Source: Leucogyrophana mollusca (lineage: Eukaryota; Basidiomycota; Agaricomycetes; Boletales). From it: a DNA stretch of 64,000 nucleotides. The first letter of the stretch is position 1. Each line of letters begins with the position of its first letter. The position numbers and the translations under genes are program-made. The stretch is taken from contig MU266377.1 of the NCBI GenBank assembly GCA_021014945.1, positions 79,251-143,250 on the forward strand. The letters run 5' to 3'. The notes under the pieces are model-generated. The model did no database searches. It worked only from the letters and a program-made list of their open reading frames with translations, and was not told where the DNA came from. Shown in pieces: positions 1 through 11,523 of this stretch.

Positions 1-694
1 CAGGGCGCTTCTCTTGGTGTCGTATAAAAACCGTACCAGAAACGAATTTTCTCACACAAATCGGGAACACTCGCATAACAATGTCAATTTCAATGACCCA
101 CAGAAGCCGAATACCGAGGTTAAAAATTAGCAGTCATAAAGCCAGCGTAACATCAGTGGCGGAGAATGTAAGATCGCGAAGCTTGTGATATGGAGCACAC
201 AATAACGGGTAGCAGAAAATGTATATTGCAATGGTCCTGAAACAAGAGTCATGTCCGCATCGGTTTAGTACTCGAATGACCACGGTAGATACACAAAGTA
301 ACTGGACATTCAAGCGTGGACCAAGCACACTCTGAAAAGCTAGATCTTCCACTCCGCGAGTTGAAGGAACGAAAGCACTGTGAGCTGTGTCCCTAGGCAT
401 TGGCAGGTGGGGTGCATCTATCATAGTATGATGGATCCGGCATTCGTTGTCGATGGCGTTGAATGACCTGTGAGTCCGTAGAATCACCGCTGATTGAACG
501 CCGTCGACAACAATGCACTGGTAAGTACGACAGGAAAAAAAAATCGCGAACATTTATGGGGATGCCGCAGATTATAAGCACTTCAATTTAAAGCGGAGTT
601 GAATTCCACCAACGGCATTTGCCGAATAGTCTTCCATGTGCACACGCTCCTCTTGACATCGACACGCTCCGCAAGAACGACAAAGTCCACCGCG
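1..694. other. Left-edge intergenic region
   Basis: I see no supportable gene here. One 140-codon open frame runs on the minus strand at 134-553, but its composition suggests no domain, signal peptide or splice pattern. The region is the upstream flank of the nucleoporin gene that starts at 695, and could hold the 5' end of a divergent gene lying off the window. Confidence 0.4.
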
Positions 695-3600
695 ATGGCC
701 TTCGACGACGAGCACGCCGACATCCTCGGCGGCCCAATCTTGCAAAGCCCCAGTAGAGGCTACTTTCAGCAATGGTCCGAGTTTTCCCTATTCTTCAAAG
801 GCTCTCTGTTGGTGGGACTAGGTCTTCTCGTATGGCTTCTTTCAATACGCGCCCGTGAGGAACTGCAAAAGTGGAGGGAGTTGGGTTACCGAAAGTGAGT
901 CACTAATATCGCTGGTCCCACAGAAGCTTACATTTCCCCAGAGCTATGCGTAGAAAGTACGGCATTCCCGACGCAGACTGCAGACCTTTCGCGGTTGCGT
1001 ATGCTGCCGCCACCCGGGCTCGCGCTGAACGCGAGGCTCAAGAGAGGTCAAAGCATCAACAAGATACTGACCAACCTCCGGCACCGGGTCCACGTAACGC
1101 GTTGCGGGATACCCAGGAGCTCCGGAGACGATTTGCGGGTGCCGGTGAGTGACACGATGCTCTACCCGTTGTATCTGATCTAATCCACCACGCTTCATTA
1201 CAGCTGCTGTGGCAGTGCCAGATCGTCGGTCACCTGTTAAACGTGCTCCTTCTGGCTACGATCAGAAGCGTGCTGATATCGACCCGCTCAACTTCGCCGA
1301 TCGATACAATTCCAGCCCTCGTGTAGATATAGTCGAGCCCGTGCAATATTCACCTCCTCGGACTAAAGCATCACTCGGACGCTCCAGCAGAAAGAATCTG
1401 TTTTTGAATGGAAATTTGCCTTTGGAAGACACCAAGAAGCGGTCATGGGACGAGGCGAGCGATCCAGAGCCAGAGCCCACCAAAAAATCTCGCGTAGACG
1501 GCGGTGAGCTTACTGATGGCGATGAAAACGCTGGGCGGAATAACCAGTCCAGCGGACAAGCCCGACCTTCACGGGGCTCAAAGCGTGAATTCGTTTCGGA
1601 AGACGACGAAGACGCATACATGCGCGTGAATAGTCGCGATAAGCGACCACGGAATGTATCACGCGAAATATCGCCGGATATGGATGAGCCGATGGACGAA
1701 GATCTTGATGATGAAGGCGAGCTTCACACTATTCCACGGGGCAAAAAGCGTGACCGTGCGGAGGCTGGTTCAACGTTTGGTGGCGACGATGAAGACGACG
1801 CAGCGGAGAGCGAGAAGGCTAGCCGTCGTCGGAAACGTCGGACGGTCCCGAAACGGAAATCGGAGGCACACTCTCGAAGCAAGAAGCGGGACCGCGAGGC
1901 TGGGTCACCTGATAGCGACGGTGAAGGCGGCGGTGGCTCTGATGGTTCTCCTAGGAAGGGTCGGTCGTCGAGAAAGAAGAGGGACAAGAAAGCAATGTCA
2001 GAGGAGTCGCATAGCGATGTGTCGATGGACGGTTCCCATGTGTCGAAGGATCCGCTTTGTAAAGGAAGGAAAATCGGCGAAGAGTGGGAAGCTGGCGGTG
2101 TGCAATACAAGGTTGGGAGCAATGGGGAACACTTACGTCTTACTCTGGTCAAGAAAGCACGAAATAAATACCCCATGGTAAGTTTTTCGTGTTGAGGCTG
2201 TTGTCTATACTGACTTGCCCCATAGCCCAAAGATTCCCAGCACCCCGACCGCTCTGCCAATATGGAAATATACGTCGAGACTTGGATGACAGAGGAACAG
2301 TACAAGGCGGCTGAGGAAAGACAGGAACTCGTATGGCAAGATACCCCTAGGCCCTCTGCTGAACCTCAAACGCCCAGCGATGTCCCAGACTCTCCGACAA
2401 AGACAGGAAAGACACTCCTTTGGGATCTGACAAAGGACAGCCCCGCCCCAAACCGCCGTTTTCGACAATCGATCGCCACCAGTGCTGGCCTGCGCATCAA
2501 TCCTTTCCAGCAGTCGCAAGCTGCCCCTTCAGGACGTCGTGTTGCCTCCTCCAATATCGGGTCCCCTGCCGTTTTCGCCAACACCGCCGGAAGTCCAACA
2601 CGGCGCGTGTTCTCCAAATGGGAGAAGCAAGATCTCGAAGCCGAGGCAATGGCCAGAATGCGCGCTAAGATGCAGGAACAGAAGAAGGCTGGTAGTCCCC
2701 TTGGCAAGACAAGTGAGCTGGCTGCCAGCGCAACTGCACCGGAATTAGGGGCGAAACCCCCTACCGTGCCGATCATCACGCTTACCCCACCGTCCGCTCC
2801 CAGCTCTAGTCTCAGCTTCCAGAAGCAGGAATCGAAGCCCACACAACCCTCGGAGACCAAAGCAACACCGGCCTCCTTCTCTTTCGGACCTGCTCCTATC
2901 ACTGCAGACACGTCCAAAGTATCTGCGCAAACCAAAGAAGCTGAAACAATTACCTCCGTCCCGGCATTCTCTCTCCCACCTGCGGTGAACAAAACATCGA
3001 CTTCGTTTAGCCTTGGCACTAGTCAGCCTGCAAGCGCACCATCCCAACCCGCGGTGTCTTCCGCACCAACGTCGTTTTCCTTTGCTCAACCACCTAAGCA
3101 ACCTAATACCGCATCAGCTCCAGCCTCATCTGCTCCCGCTGTTCCAAATTTCTTCGCCATAAAACCCTCCACTGGCGCTTCTACTGCATCATTTGGTGGC
3201 CCCAATACAGAGCAGAAGCAGCAATCGAATGCCCAATTCAGCTCGACTACCAACACAATTAGTGTGCCCACTCAAAGCACAGAATCTGTCAAACCACCAG
3301 CTTTCAGCTTCGCCAAGCCGAGTGTTCCGGCATCTGGTATCTCTGCTGCTCAGCAGCCGAGTAAGATGGCTTCGTTTAACAACCCTTCTTCTACTTCGGG
3401 CCCTTCGCCGTCTGCCCCCGCTGCTGAAACCACTACTGCACCCCCGAAGTTTGATTTTGGTATTAAACCTAAACCAGCGAGCTCGGCACCCAAATCAACT
3501 GCATCGACGTCGGCCGAGACCACGAAATCCGTATCTCCAGCCCCCACCGAAGGACAGTCGTCAGGGTCCATTGCCCCGCCGAAATTCTCCTTTGGCCAGC

Positions 3601-4442
3601 CGTCTACTGGGTCTGCTTTCGGGTCCTCTGGTGCCTCATCAGCTGGTCTTCCTCCCAAACCAGCTGACGAAGCACCGAAATTTTCCTTCGGCCAACCGCC
3701 AGCCGCGTCCCCATTCACGCCATCGAGCAATCCAGGTGCTCCACCGTCCGCGCCCAAACCCCTGTTTGGATTTGGGAGTGCACCGGGCGGATCCGCTTTC
3801 GGGGCAACGTCTGGGGGAGATGCACTTAAAAAAGCGGCTACCGGCGAAAATGCGCCTAAACCTGCGACCTCAGCTCCCACATTCGGGGGTAGCGGGTTTG
3901 GTGCATCCGGCAGCATCTTCGGCAAGTCAAGTGCACCAGCGGGAGGAGATACATCATCCACGTCGACAATTAACCCTGGCCCTTCTGGGGTTTTTGGCGC
4001 CAGCACAGCGTCAAGTAATCCCTTTTCAACGACGCCGGCGGGATCTCCAGCACAGACGAATTCATTCTCGTTCGGTGGTGTTTCCAAACCTTTAGAGGGT
4101 CCGAAACCCCCCGCCGTTGGTGACAGCAGTGGGACCACGAAGCCCCTTTTCTCGTTTGGAAAGAAGGCCGAAACATCTGCATTTAGTGGATTTGGGGCTT
4201 CACCAGCACCGGCAGGCTCGAGTGAAGCCAAGCCTGCCAGCTCTCCTTTTTCTTTCGGCGCCTCCTCGTCATCACCATTCGGCCAACCTTCCACTATTCC
4301 AAACCCCACTGCTAACTCATCGACTCAGCCCCAGTCTCCGTTTGGAAAGCCTTCGCAACCTACACCAAGCACATTCGGTTTCACAGGGAGTGGCTTTTCA
4401 TTCGGGCAGGCTGCAAGCCAAAATCAAAAGCAGCAACAGTGA
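695..4442 (+). CDS. FG-repeat nucleoporin with N-terminal membrane segment
   Basis: Predicted exons are 695-894, 942-1144, 1204-2177 and 2226-4442; they join in frame to about 1197 residues. The start at MAFDDEH is the in-frame ATG nearest the hydrophobic segment. Residues about 31-51 (LFFKGSLLVGLGLLVWLLSI) form one predicted transmembrane helix, followed by a basic stretch and a long acidic/basic, KKR-rich region with likely nuclear localisation signals. Around the third intron is a folded-looking block (GEEWEAGGVQYKVGSNGEHL, then YVETWMTEEQYKAAEER). The last 500 residues are Ser/Pro/Ala-rich with many FSFG, FGQP, FGFG and GFG motifs, the phenylalanine-glycine repeats of nuclear-pore barrier proteins. 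Membrane anchor plus FG tail resembles vertebrate POM121 in architecture; the middle block resembles fungal Nup1/Nup60-type proteins. FG-nucleoporin identity is secure; exact orthology is inference. Confidence 0.8.
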
Positions 4443-4463
4443 TTGGTCTCGTGCTTGGACTTT

Positions 4464-4766
4464 CCCAGACTCCAACCAGTCGGCAGGTGTGTAGAGAGCC
4501 TCATCCTAGAAATCTGTACAAGTCCTTCATCGTGTAGTGCAGCCACAAACCAAACACAACCACATTTTAGTTATTCCGAACTTATACCGAAACTTGTTGG
4601 GCTCTAACACACCAAGCCGACTGGCACAAAACACGGTGGCGCAAAATTTGCTTCTGTTTGGCCCACCGAAGAAGCTCACCGAGCAACCAAGAAAACCCGG
4701 CCACACCGCCGTCACGGTCAGTGGTGTGACAAAACTATATACATTGCCAACCAAAGGGCACCCAAG
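4464..4766 (+). repeat. Left arm of 303-bp inverted duplication
   Basis: The reverse complement of this segment is found at 5254-5556 with essentially one difference (G versus A near the inner end). The arm begins 21 bp after the nucleoporin stop codon, so this gene's 3' flank is part of the repeat. A 73-codon open frame is identical in both arms but looks like no protein family, so I do not call it a gene. The two arms plus a spacer of about 490 bp could fold into a long hairpin if transcribed. Confidence 0.93.
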
Positions 4767-5060
4767 ATTAGGATTTCTGACACTGACTCCGTTTGTTCGC
4801 TTCCAGGGTCCCGATTTCGACTGTTTGACCATCTTTGTAGTGAGTACATATTTTATTAAAAGCCTTCCTATAGTTAGCCTGGGTTTGGGAAGAACAAGAA
4901 AAATCTCGGGTGAAGAGAATATTTTATGAAGTTATTGGATGTCGGCATGACAAGCCAAGGTTTTGAGCTGGCACTGAGTCCAATATTGGTACTCCCAAGA
5001 GCGTTGCAAGTACAGCCGAGTTTTGCTATTCATATATGTCTGTTGCCATCAGTTCTTGTT

Positions 5061-5134
5061 GTGCTTATGGCGTAATGGTTATCACTACAGTATTTTTGGT
5101 TCAAAGCCCGAGGGTTCGATTCCCGGTCCCCACA
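5061..5134 (+). pseudogene. Degenerate tRNA-like Pol III unit
   Basis: It has a consensus-matching A box at 5068-5078 (TGGCGTAATGG), a B box at 5113-5123 (GGTTCGATTCC) and an eight-T terminator at 5139-5146. Folding is poor. Only four of seven acceptor pairs form, the D stem has two mismatches, the T stem looks interrupted by two extra bases, and no anticodon stem can be drawn. It is best read as a tRNA pseudogene or the tRNA-derived head of a short retroelement. It lies in the spacer of the inverted duplication. Pol III transcription remains possible because both internal promoter boxes are intact. Confidence 0.55.
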
Positions 5135-5253
5135 CTTCTTTTTTTTGGTGGGTGCCACAGCCTCCCAAGAGTCTTGTCTGGTATCGTATAGTATTCAACT
5201 CATTTTCGGGGCCTCCTGCCTCAACTTTCCGGGTTAGTGTCGAAACCTTTATA

Positions 5254-5556
5254 TTTGGGTGCTCTTTGGTTGGCAATGTATATAGTTTTGTCACACCACT
5301 GACCGTGACGGCGGTGTGGCCGGGTTTTCTTGGTTGCTCGGTGAGTTTCTTCGGTGGGCCAAACAGAAGCAAATTTTGCGCCACCGTGTTTTGTGCCAGT
5401 CGGCTTGGTGTGTTAGAGCCCAACAAGTTTCGGTATAAGTTCGGAATAACTAAAATGTGGTTGTGTTTGGTTTGTGGCTGCACTACACGATGAAGGACTT
5501 GTACAGATTTCTAGGATGAGGCTCTCTACACACCTGCCGACTGGTTGGAGTCTGGG
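5254..5556 (-). repeat. Right arm of 303-bp inverted duplication
   Basis: This is the reverse complement of 4464-4766. Homology stops abruptly at both ends: on the inner side the sequences diverge after the shared CACCCA, on the outer side after the shared CCCAGACTCC. The near-absence of differences across non-coding sequence points to a recent origin, ongoing gene conversion, or an assembly artefact. Confidence 0.93.
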
Positions 5557-5759
5557 ACTTTCCCGTGCAAGATCTTGTAAAGTAGGCATGCATTTTTCGC
5601 TCACATAGTACATTAGATTTACAAAGTCAATCATGTTGTCTCGGGCTCTACTTCTCCGAGTTCACGGCTTCCTGATCCTGGCCTCTTGTATAGTTACACT
5701 CAGCAGGTGCTCACTCGGCGGTGGCATTCTATAATGTTTGGAAATCAAGTAGTGATATC

Positions 5760-5850
5760 GGCCGCCTGGCGAAATGGCATCGCGTCTGACTACGATACAG
5801 CTAATGCTTCCGTAATCAGGAGATTGCAGGTTCGACCCCTGCGGTGGTCA
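5760..5850 (+). tRNA. tRNA-Arg(ACG) with intron
   Basis: The full cloverleaf can be drawn. Acceptor GGCCGCC pairs with GGTGGTC (two G-U pairs), the discriminator is A5850, and the T arm is GCAGG-TTCGACC-CCTGC. The anticodon stem TCTGA/TCAGG is interrupted after position 37 by a 19-nt intron at about 5796-5814. The anticodon ACG is at 5792-5794, and the intron position after A37 is the standard eukaryotic one. A nine-T Pol III terminator follows at 5855-5863. The D-arm and anticodon-arm sequence resembles eukaryotic tRNA-Arg. Confidence 0.92.
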
Positions 5851-5863
5851 GTTCTTTTTTTTT

Positions 5864-6432
5864 GTCTTTTACCCTGTCATGAACGCGCTCACAAGACATA
5901 GCAGCAATCTCCCTCCAACAGCAAGAGGTGCTATGCGTTGTCTCAGGACGCACACAGAGACAATCGGTTGGACACGCATTAATAGCTGGCAAAGCCCTCC
6001 GAAAGTGCGGTGACGTTCACCAAGCCCCAGCGCACTGTCTGATAACAAGACCATTTGCACAGTGAACGCGGTCCCCGACCAGGGCTGCAGAAAATTGAGT
6101 CAGACCCACCTACCGGATAGGCCAAATTGTCTGGGCTGAGTGCATCCGGGCATGGAGCGTACAACCATGTAACCGAGTTGATTTTCGTGTGAAAGTCGAA
6201 GCAACGACATTGACTGCACACGGAGACTTTTGGGCTGGAGCGATCAATGCCTAGCGACGACCCGAGGATCGTGCGAGGATATGTCCGGGGTCAGGGCTTT
6301 CAGGGACCGGAAGAAACCTCATCGCTGTAGCGTCACGGCCCAGACAGTTAACAACTCGCCGAGGGCAGGACATGAGAAATGATCAGCACTAAAAACACGG
6401 TTCAAGACCGGTTTAACTACACCAGAAATACG
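5864..6432. other. Intergenic region, no gene seen
   Basis: This stretch between the tRNA-Arg terminator and the 3' end of the U5 snRNP gene shows only short frames on either strand without recognisable domains. No further tRNA or structured RNA was evident. Confidence 0.4.
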
Positions 6433-7826
6433 CTACACGGAAACGCCAGGTTCCAGCTCTCCAAGTAACATTGTCCCGTCTTTGCTTCCCGTAAGAACTG
6501 ACAAGGCGAGTTAGGATCAAGTCAAACATGTAACGAACACACAAAAACGCACTGATCGGTTCTTTGGGATGGAAATCTACCGACGTAACAGTTCCTTTGT
6601 GGCCGGGCAGCTGAACATTGCAAACGCAATTAACAACGGGACCATGAAGGTGGTGAATACATCACGCACCTTATATAATACCCTCCCGCTCTCAACATCC
6701 CAAATACACACCATCCTATCGGCCCCACCCACTGCAACGCGTCCTCCGCCGTCATCCTTGCTCCACGCGCCTTTGAGCAGGGTATTCTCAAAACCGGCGG
6801 GGGCCCCTTGAAGGACGCGGTGTATCCGTGAGGGGGACGGAGAGAAAGGTCGGACATCGTGAATAATGGTCTGAGAAGAGAACGAAGGCGACAGCAAATA
6901 CGATCCGTTCGGGGACAGCGAGAGTGAGGTCGGTGTGTCAGAGTGCCCGCTTAAAGTATAAACTTGCTCGCTTTTGCGCAGGTCATAAACCTGCAGCACG
7001 TAATTTAGCCTTGGCCACAATTCCCAGACGTGCCAGAAAATACACCTACGTGAATCTCATTATCCAACGCACCAACGTAGACGTTTTGGCCATCCATGCT
7101 CCAGCACACGGACGTAACAGGACACCCCACATCAAACACCGCAACACTTTGCTTGTTTCCCTCGTCACCGCCTTCCCATATCCTTACAGTTCCGTCGTCT
7201 GAGCCCGTGGCGACCAGCTCGACGCCTGCGCCACCTGCAAGCGTCCGGTCTAATGCGTTGATGATGCCGCGATGTGCACGAATTTTCCGTGTGCGCTGTC
7301 CGGTTGTGACATCTGTCATGCTCAGCAGCTGGTCTGCGGACACTGTGTAGAGTGTGGGGGAGATGAGGGACCACTGGAGGTCGAGGATCGGGGCTTTGTG
7401 GAGGTTCGAAAGGAGACCATAGTTGGTATTGGGAGGATAGGTTCTCCATAAAGCTTAAAAGTGATCTGTAAGAACCGTGTATGAGTGGCAAAGTAATGAT
7501 AGGCACTTACAGACGCTTCTGTCGGCAGAACATGCAGCAATATTCTGGCCTGTAGGGTCGAACCTACAGCTGAATATTTCGCCCTTTGTACAGCATATTA
7601 GCCTCCCCGGACTTGTAGAGTAATTTGACACTATGCTCACAGAGTGCGACCCGCTCAAGCTGATAATAGGAGCCTCGAGATTACTTGTTCGTTTAATGGT
7701 TCGAATGAGGCCTTTTTGGCGGTCGTCCCCAGAAGAGATGGCGATTTGCATGGTCGGCGGGGAGTTCGAGCGCGCCCTCTTTATGAGGGTACCCCCCGAT
7801 GGCGGCTCAGCACCTCTTTTCGACAT
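6433..7826 (-). CDS. U5 snRNP 40-kDa WD40 protein (SNRNP40/Spf38-like)
   Basis: This is a WD40 beta-propeller subunit of the spliceosomal U5 snRNP, known to contact Prp8. Exons in transcription order are 7826-7641, 7583-7511, 7453-7050, 6990-6670, 6610-6553 and 6497-6433. They total 1107 nt, giving 368 residues, close to the family's usual length. The N-terminus has a short basic tail, then an entry motif (KRTSNLEAPIISLSG) typical of this family. Repeats include FSCRFDPTGQNIAACSADRS, ELVATGSDDGTVRIWEG and RVAVGGADRMVCIWDVESG. The last (LPGHKGTVTSVDFHPKEPI) continues as GSKDGTMLLGELE. The start ATG is the first in frame. All introns are 55-59 nt. Confidence 0.92.
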
Positions 7827-8064
7827 GGCTGGCTAATTGCTGTTGGAATTCGGCGGGGTGGACGGGACAAGATACGGTGACGCTGAAAACGGCAAACAAG
7901 CAAGATGAAAATGGCCACGTGCCATGTCCCAGGTCGCGACAACGATTCCAAACCAGTCATATATAACTTGTGGTATGTACACATTGCAGAATTTACACTG
8001 GGATAGTATACAATTAAGAAGCACTTATACTGGAGGGGGGCGACAGCAGCTACTCGGCCCAGCT

Positions 8065-10329
8065 CTAGTCCCTGTGAGAACGGACACTCGCAGCCCACTT
8101 CACGGCATCGCGCCTGCCCTTTGTCACGTCCACGCCGAACCAGATGACTATCGAAGCACCAGTGCAAAGCGCAAAGAGGAAGGGAAAGCCTTGCCAGTTG
8201 TTGCCCGTCTTGTCTATGATGGCTTGGATAACGTTGGGTCCAATCATCGAGGAAGCGCGGTTGGAGAGACCAAAGAGACCGAAAAACTTTGGTGATGGCT
8301 GAGTGTACGTTGAAAATTGGTGAAAGAGATGCGTACCATATTGTCGAAACCGGGAGGGCTGAGTTCAGCCATCATAGTTTGGGAGAATGCGTAATAAGGA
8401 GCTTGGAACAAGCCGAACACAACATTGTATGCCCTTCGGAGGGGGAGTAAGTGAGCGAATTCGGAGGCGGTGATAACGGCGGCTACTAACCAGAACTCCC
8501 ATACATTATGGAACCTGCAGAAATCACTCACGTCACTACACAAAACACGTTCCTCTGCGGCGTACGTACCCCAGCTTGTCAGTCCAGATTCCTATCATCC
8601 CCCAGAGGGGTATCATTATGGTCACGACATTGGTGACAACAAACTATACAGAAGTAGAGCATCAGTACCACAGCAAGCCCATTATATGTACATACGCACC
8701 ATCTTCTTGGTGCTAATCTTCCAATACTTCTGTATGTACCAAAATCCGAGAGTACTGATCGTCGAGGTAATAGCTTGCGACAAGCCGAGATATGTATTTT
8801 GCAAGAATGAGAAACTGAACTTGTCGTTCTGGCAAATGGACACAAGTGTGCCAGTTGTGTTCAGGCCCTGTAGACGAATACATCCCGATACGTGAGACAT
8901 AATACGCGAGGGAAACGGAGCATGATACTTACATCGGCAAGGAGGAAAAATCCGATAAGATACACGAATGTATAGGGGAGATGCTTATAAGTTTTCATAG
9001 CAGCCCAGATCTACAATTCAGGTGAGTCAAGTAGGGGGCTGATATTGTAAAATAGCCCACCTGCTTCCATCCGATGGTTATATATCGCTCTCCTTTCGGA
9101 AGAGGAGGGCCTGGACGAGGTTCTTGGAAGATGACTTGATATGACTGTCAGCAACGTGGTGTGAGGTGTAAAGCCTTACTCACACCACCATATGCCAAGA
9201 ATAACCCAGTAAGAGTTGCATCTGTTGATAGGAAGTTAGAAAACGAGTCGAATACCTCACGGCCCGCTCTTACAATACGAGAACGTAGTTATCGACCTTG
9301 GGGTTGTTCATGAGGGGTAGGAGCAGTGACAGGTTCAGGACGTATGTAAAGACATAACCGACGTTGCTGTGCATCTAACGAGGCCTGGTCATGGACTCCA
9401 GCGAACAATATTGGATGGGACGTACAGTGCTTATGTTGCTGATCCTGTTCTTTTCCAGAGATTCCTCGATTTCGTACTCTTCGGGAGGAATTTCGCCCTT
9501 CTCGTACTTCTCTCGGAGTTGGCGAGAGTGCGGAGTGTTCCTCGCAAGACGAGGGAAGGCGGCGGCGTAAAACACTAGAGTTGCACCATACGAGACGAAC
9601 CCGACAATGTAAAGGCCCATAGCAAGCTGCCAACGACTCGGTGCTGTTGAGATACATAAATGTAGCTCTGGTAGCAACGAAGATAACAAAGGGTTGAACG
9701 CGCACATGTGAGCGCCATACAGGCATATTGGGCAGCCCAGCAGATGACGGTGACGGCGAAAAGCAGCCAGCGGCCAAAAGTCCCGTAGTCGGCAGCGGAC
9801 CCGACGGTGGTGAAGATGGCAGTCATGACCGCGAAGCTGACACCATTCGCGACAAGAACGACGCTGGCGACGGACTTTGTGCCGCCAGCCCAAGGAAGCA
9901 CACACTGACCAGATGCGGTATCGGCGAGGCACGAGGAACCTGGACCTACGACTGGATCGTAGCCTGCCGCTGTCGCAAGGGCTTGGAACAGAGTTTGTGT
10001 ATAACCGAGAGGACCGACACCCTACACAAAGGTCACGAATGAGATAAAGAGACGCAAGCCATGGCAAAGTCAATTCACATTATCACCATTGTAGTATACT
10101 GTTACGCAGGTCAGCATTCAGTGTCACGGACAGTAAGCTGCAACGCACAGTAATAGCTCCATAGCTCCTTCCTGGTTACGATCGGCTCGTCCCTGTCCAA
10201 TGAAGATATGAAAACGTGACCCTTGCCTCCCTGTGAGACGTCGTCCGACTTTGAGTCCTTCACGTCGATGATCCCGACGTCATGATCTGACAGCGGACTC
10301 TCTGGTAGAGCAGACTCGAACCCTGACAT
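8065..10329 (-). CDS. Atg22-like vacuolar effluxer (major facilitator)
   Basis: The protein starts MSGFESALPESPL and soon reaches VTRKELWSYY, followed after splicing by LYYNGDNGVGPLGYTQ. That is the characteristic first-helix region of Atg22, the vacuolar permease that exports amino acids released by autophagy. Later exons give several hydrophobic helices, including VLVANGVSFAVMTAIF and FGRWLLFAVTVICWAAQYA. The C-terminal exon reads MIGPNVIQAIIDKTGNNWQG before the stop at 8065. The gene is intron-rich. Exon 1 is about 10149-10329, and exon 2 is only 20 nt (10079-10098), encoding the second half of the YYLYYNGDN signature. I did not join every internal exon, so small frame errors cannot be excluded. 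It lies in tandem with the U5 snRNP gene, with a 238-bp gap. Confidence 0.85.
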
Positions 10330-10544
10330 GTAGACTCGATTGAAGAGGTCGACGACAGCAACAACTCACGATAGCTCTCAATTTGAGCTGAAGCAAGCAG
10401 TGGGAGATGGCTGTCGGGCCGTAAGCCTTTAAACCTGGACCGGTCAGATGTACAAAATAAAATTGACTTTTTGTGGATCCGAGCACCTTGTGGGCCTTAT
10501 CAGAAGATACAAGTCACAGGGACAGAGCCATCTTTGATTGACGG

Positions 10545-11160
10545 CTAGTTATCACCTTCAGCGGTATTCACATCCCTACGGTTAAACCGCTTCCCAGTAG
10601 AGAGCACTTGGGCTGCTTCGTTTGGACGATAAGAAAGGGCCCGCTGCAGCGCAGATGGAGTGGCGTTGAGTACACGCACCGTGGTGTTCAAACTATAATG
10701 GACGGACTGACTTTGTGCTATATCCGCCAGCTGGTATCGCATCAGAAAATATATCATACCGCTTTATTGCGCTGATAATTTCGACAGTGGAGAGCCTCTA
10801 GCTATGACCTTGGCCAGGGTGTCCTATCCTCTCAGACTCATGGGACGACGGGATCCACCAAAAGCTATCCGGTGAGTTTAACCTACTGCGCATCGTGAAT
10901 TTTTCTTCGCAAGGACGAGATATAGCACTCTCGACAGCTTGTGTCATCCTTTGAGCTGTGTTTCTCCTAAAGCCCTTCTGGAGTAACCGCCATCGATGCC
11001 ACCAGCATTAGCTGGATGACAGCCGTAATTTGCAATCGGAGCGTTCATATCTGCCCCCATCTTGTAGCAGCTCGGGACGGTTTTCTGACAGTTTCTTTTA
11101 TGATATGTAGGTGCGTGACCGACCAGGTGAACATCCCCCTTGACCTTCGCCCGAGGCACA
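10545..11160 (-). pseudogene. Decayed ankyrin-repeat-like relic
   Basis: The region 10330-11523 holds no intact gene, but two minus-strand stretches look like remnants of ankyrin repeats. At 10545-10757 I read ATPSALQRALSYRPNEAAQV followed by NRRDVNTAEGDN. At 10944-11159 I read KMGADMNAPIANYGCHPANA. The pattern of GADxNAP and xYG resembles the tandem ankyrin repeats of fungal NACHT/ankyrin proteins. The pieces lie in interrupted frames with stops between them and no plausible splice joins. A chance resemblance remains possible. Confidence 0.3.
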
Positions 11161-11523
11161 AGGCACTCAACTCCAGTTGTCCATGCTGCGATGCGACCAA
11201 CTCCGGTCCCGAAGGCCGGGGCGTACGGGCGAACTGGTGATACCAGGTAATGTCCTCCAAGGTCTGCGTCTTACCGCTGCGCGAGGAAATGGCTATATGG
11301 TGGCGCCCTACGTATCAACAAACAACGTGGTTACTCTCATACCAACTCGCAGTTCTGGAGCCCACGCCATGCCTAAAGACGCGGTACTGATTCTTGAATT
11401 CGGCCTGCATTTACCCCGGTTCGACCTTTGCCGGCACTGAGGAGAGGTTAATGGCAGGGAGCGGTGGCACGATGCAGCCACTGACTTATCCGCTACGAAA
11501 GATCAGCTCTTGATCGACTACAT

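Noticed and set aside
134..553. 139-codon minus-strand open frame at the left edge
   Set aside because: No domain, no signal peptide, and no convincing splice continuation; composition looks non-coding.
3350..4309. 319-codon minus-strand frame rich in Gly/Ala/Pro
   Set aside because: It lies opposite the FG-repeat exon, and its composition is just the mirror of the repeat; no independent evidence.
4527..5493. Identical 73-codon frames in the two foldback arms
   Set aside because: Identity follows from the duplicated DNA; the frames match no protein family and sit in a gene's 3' flank.
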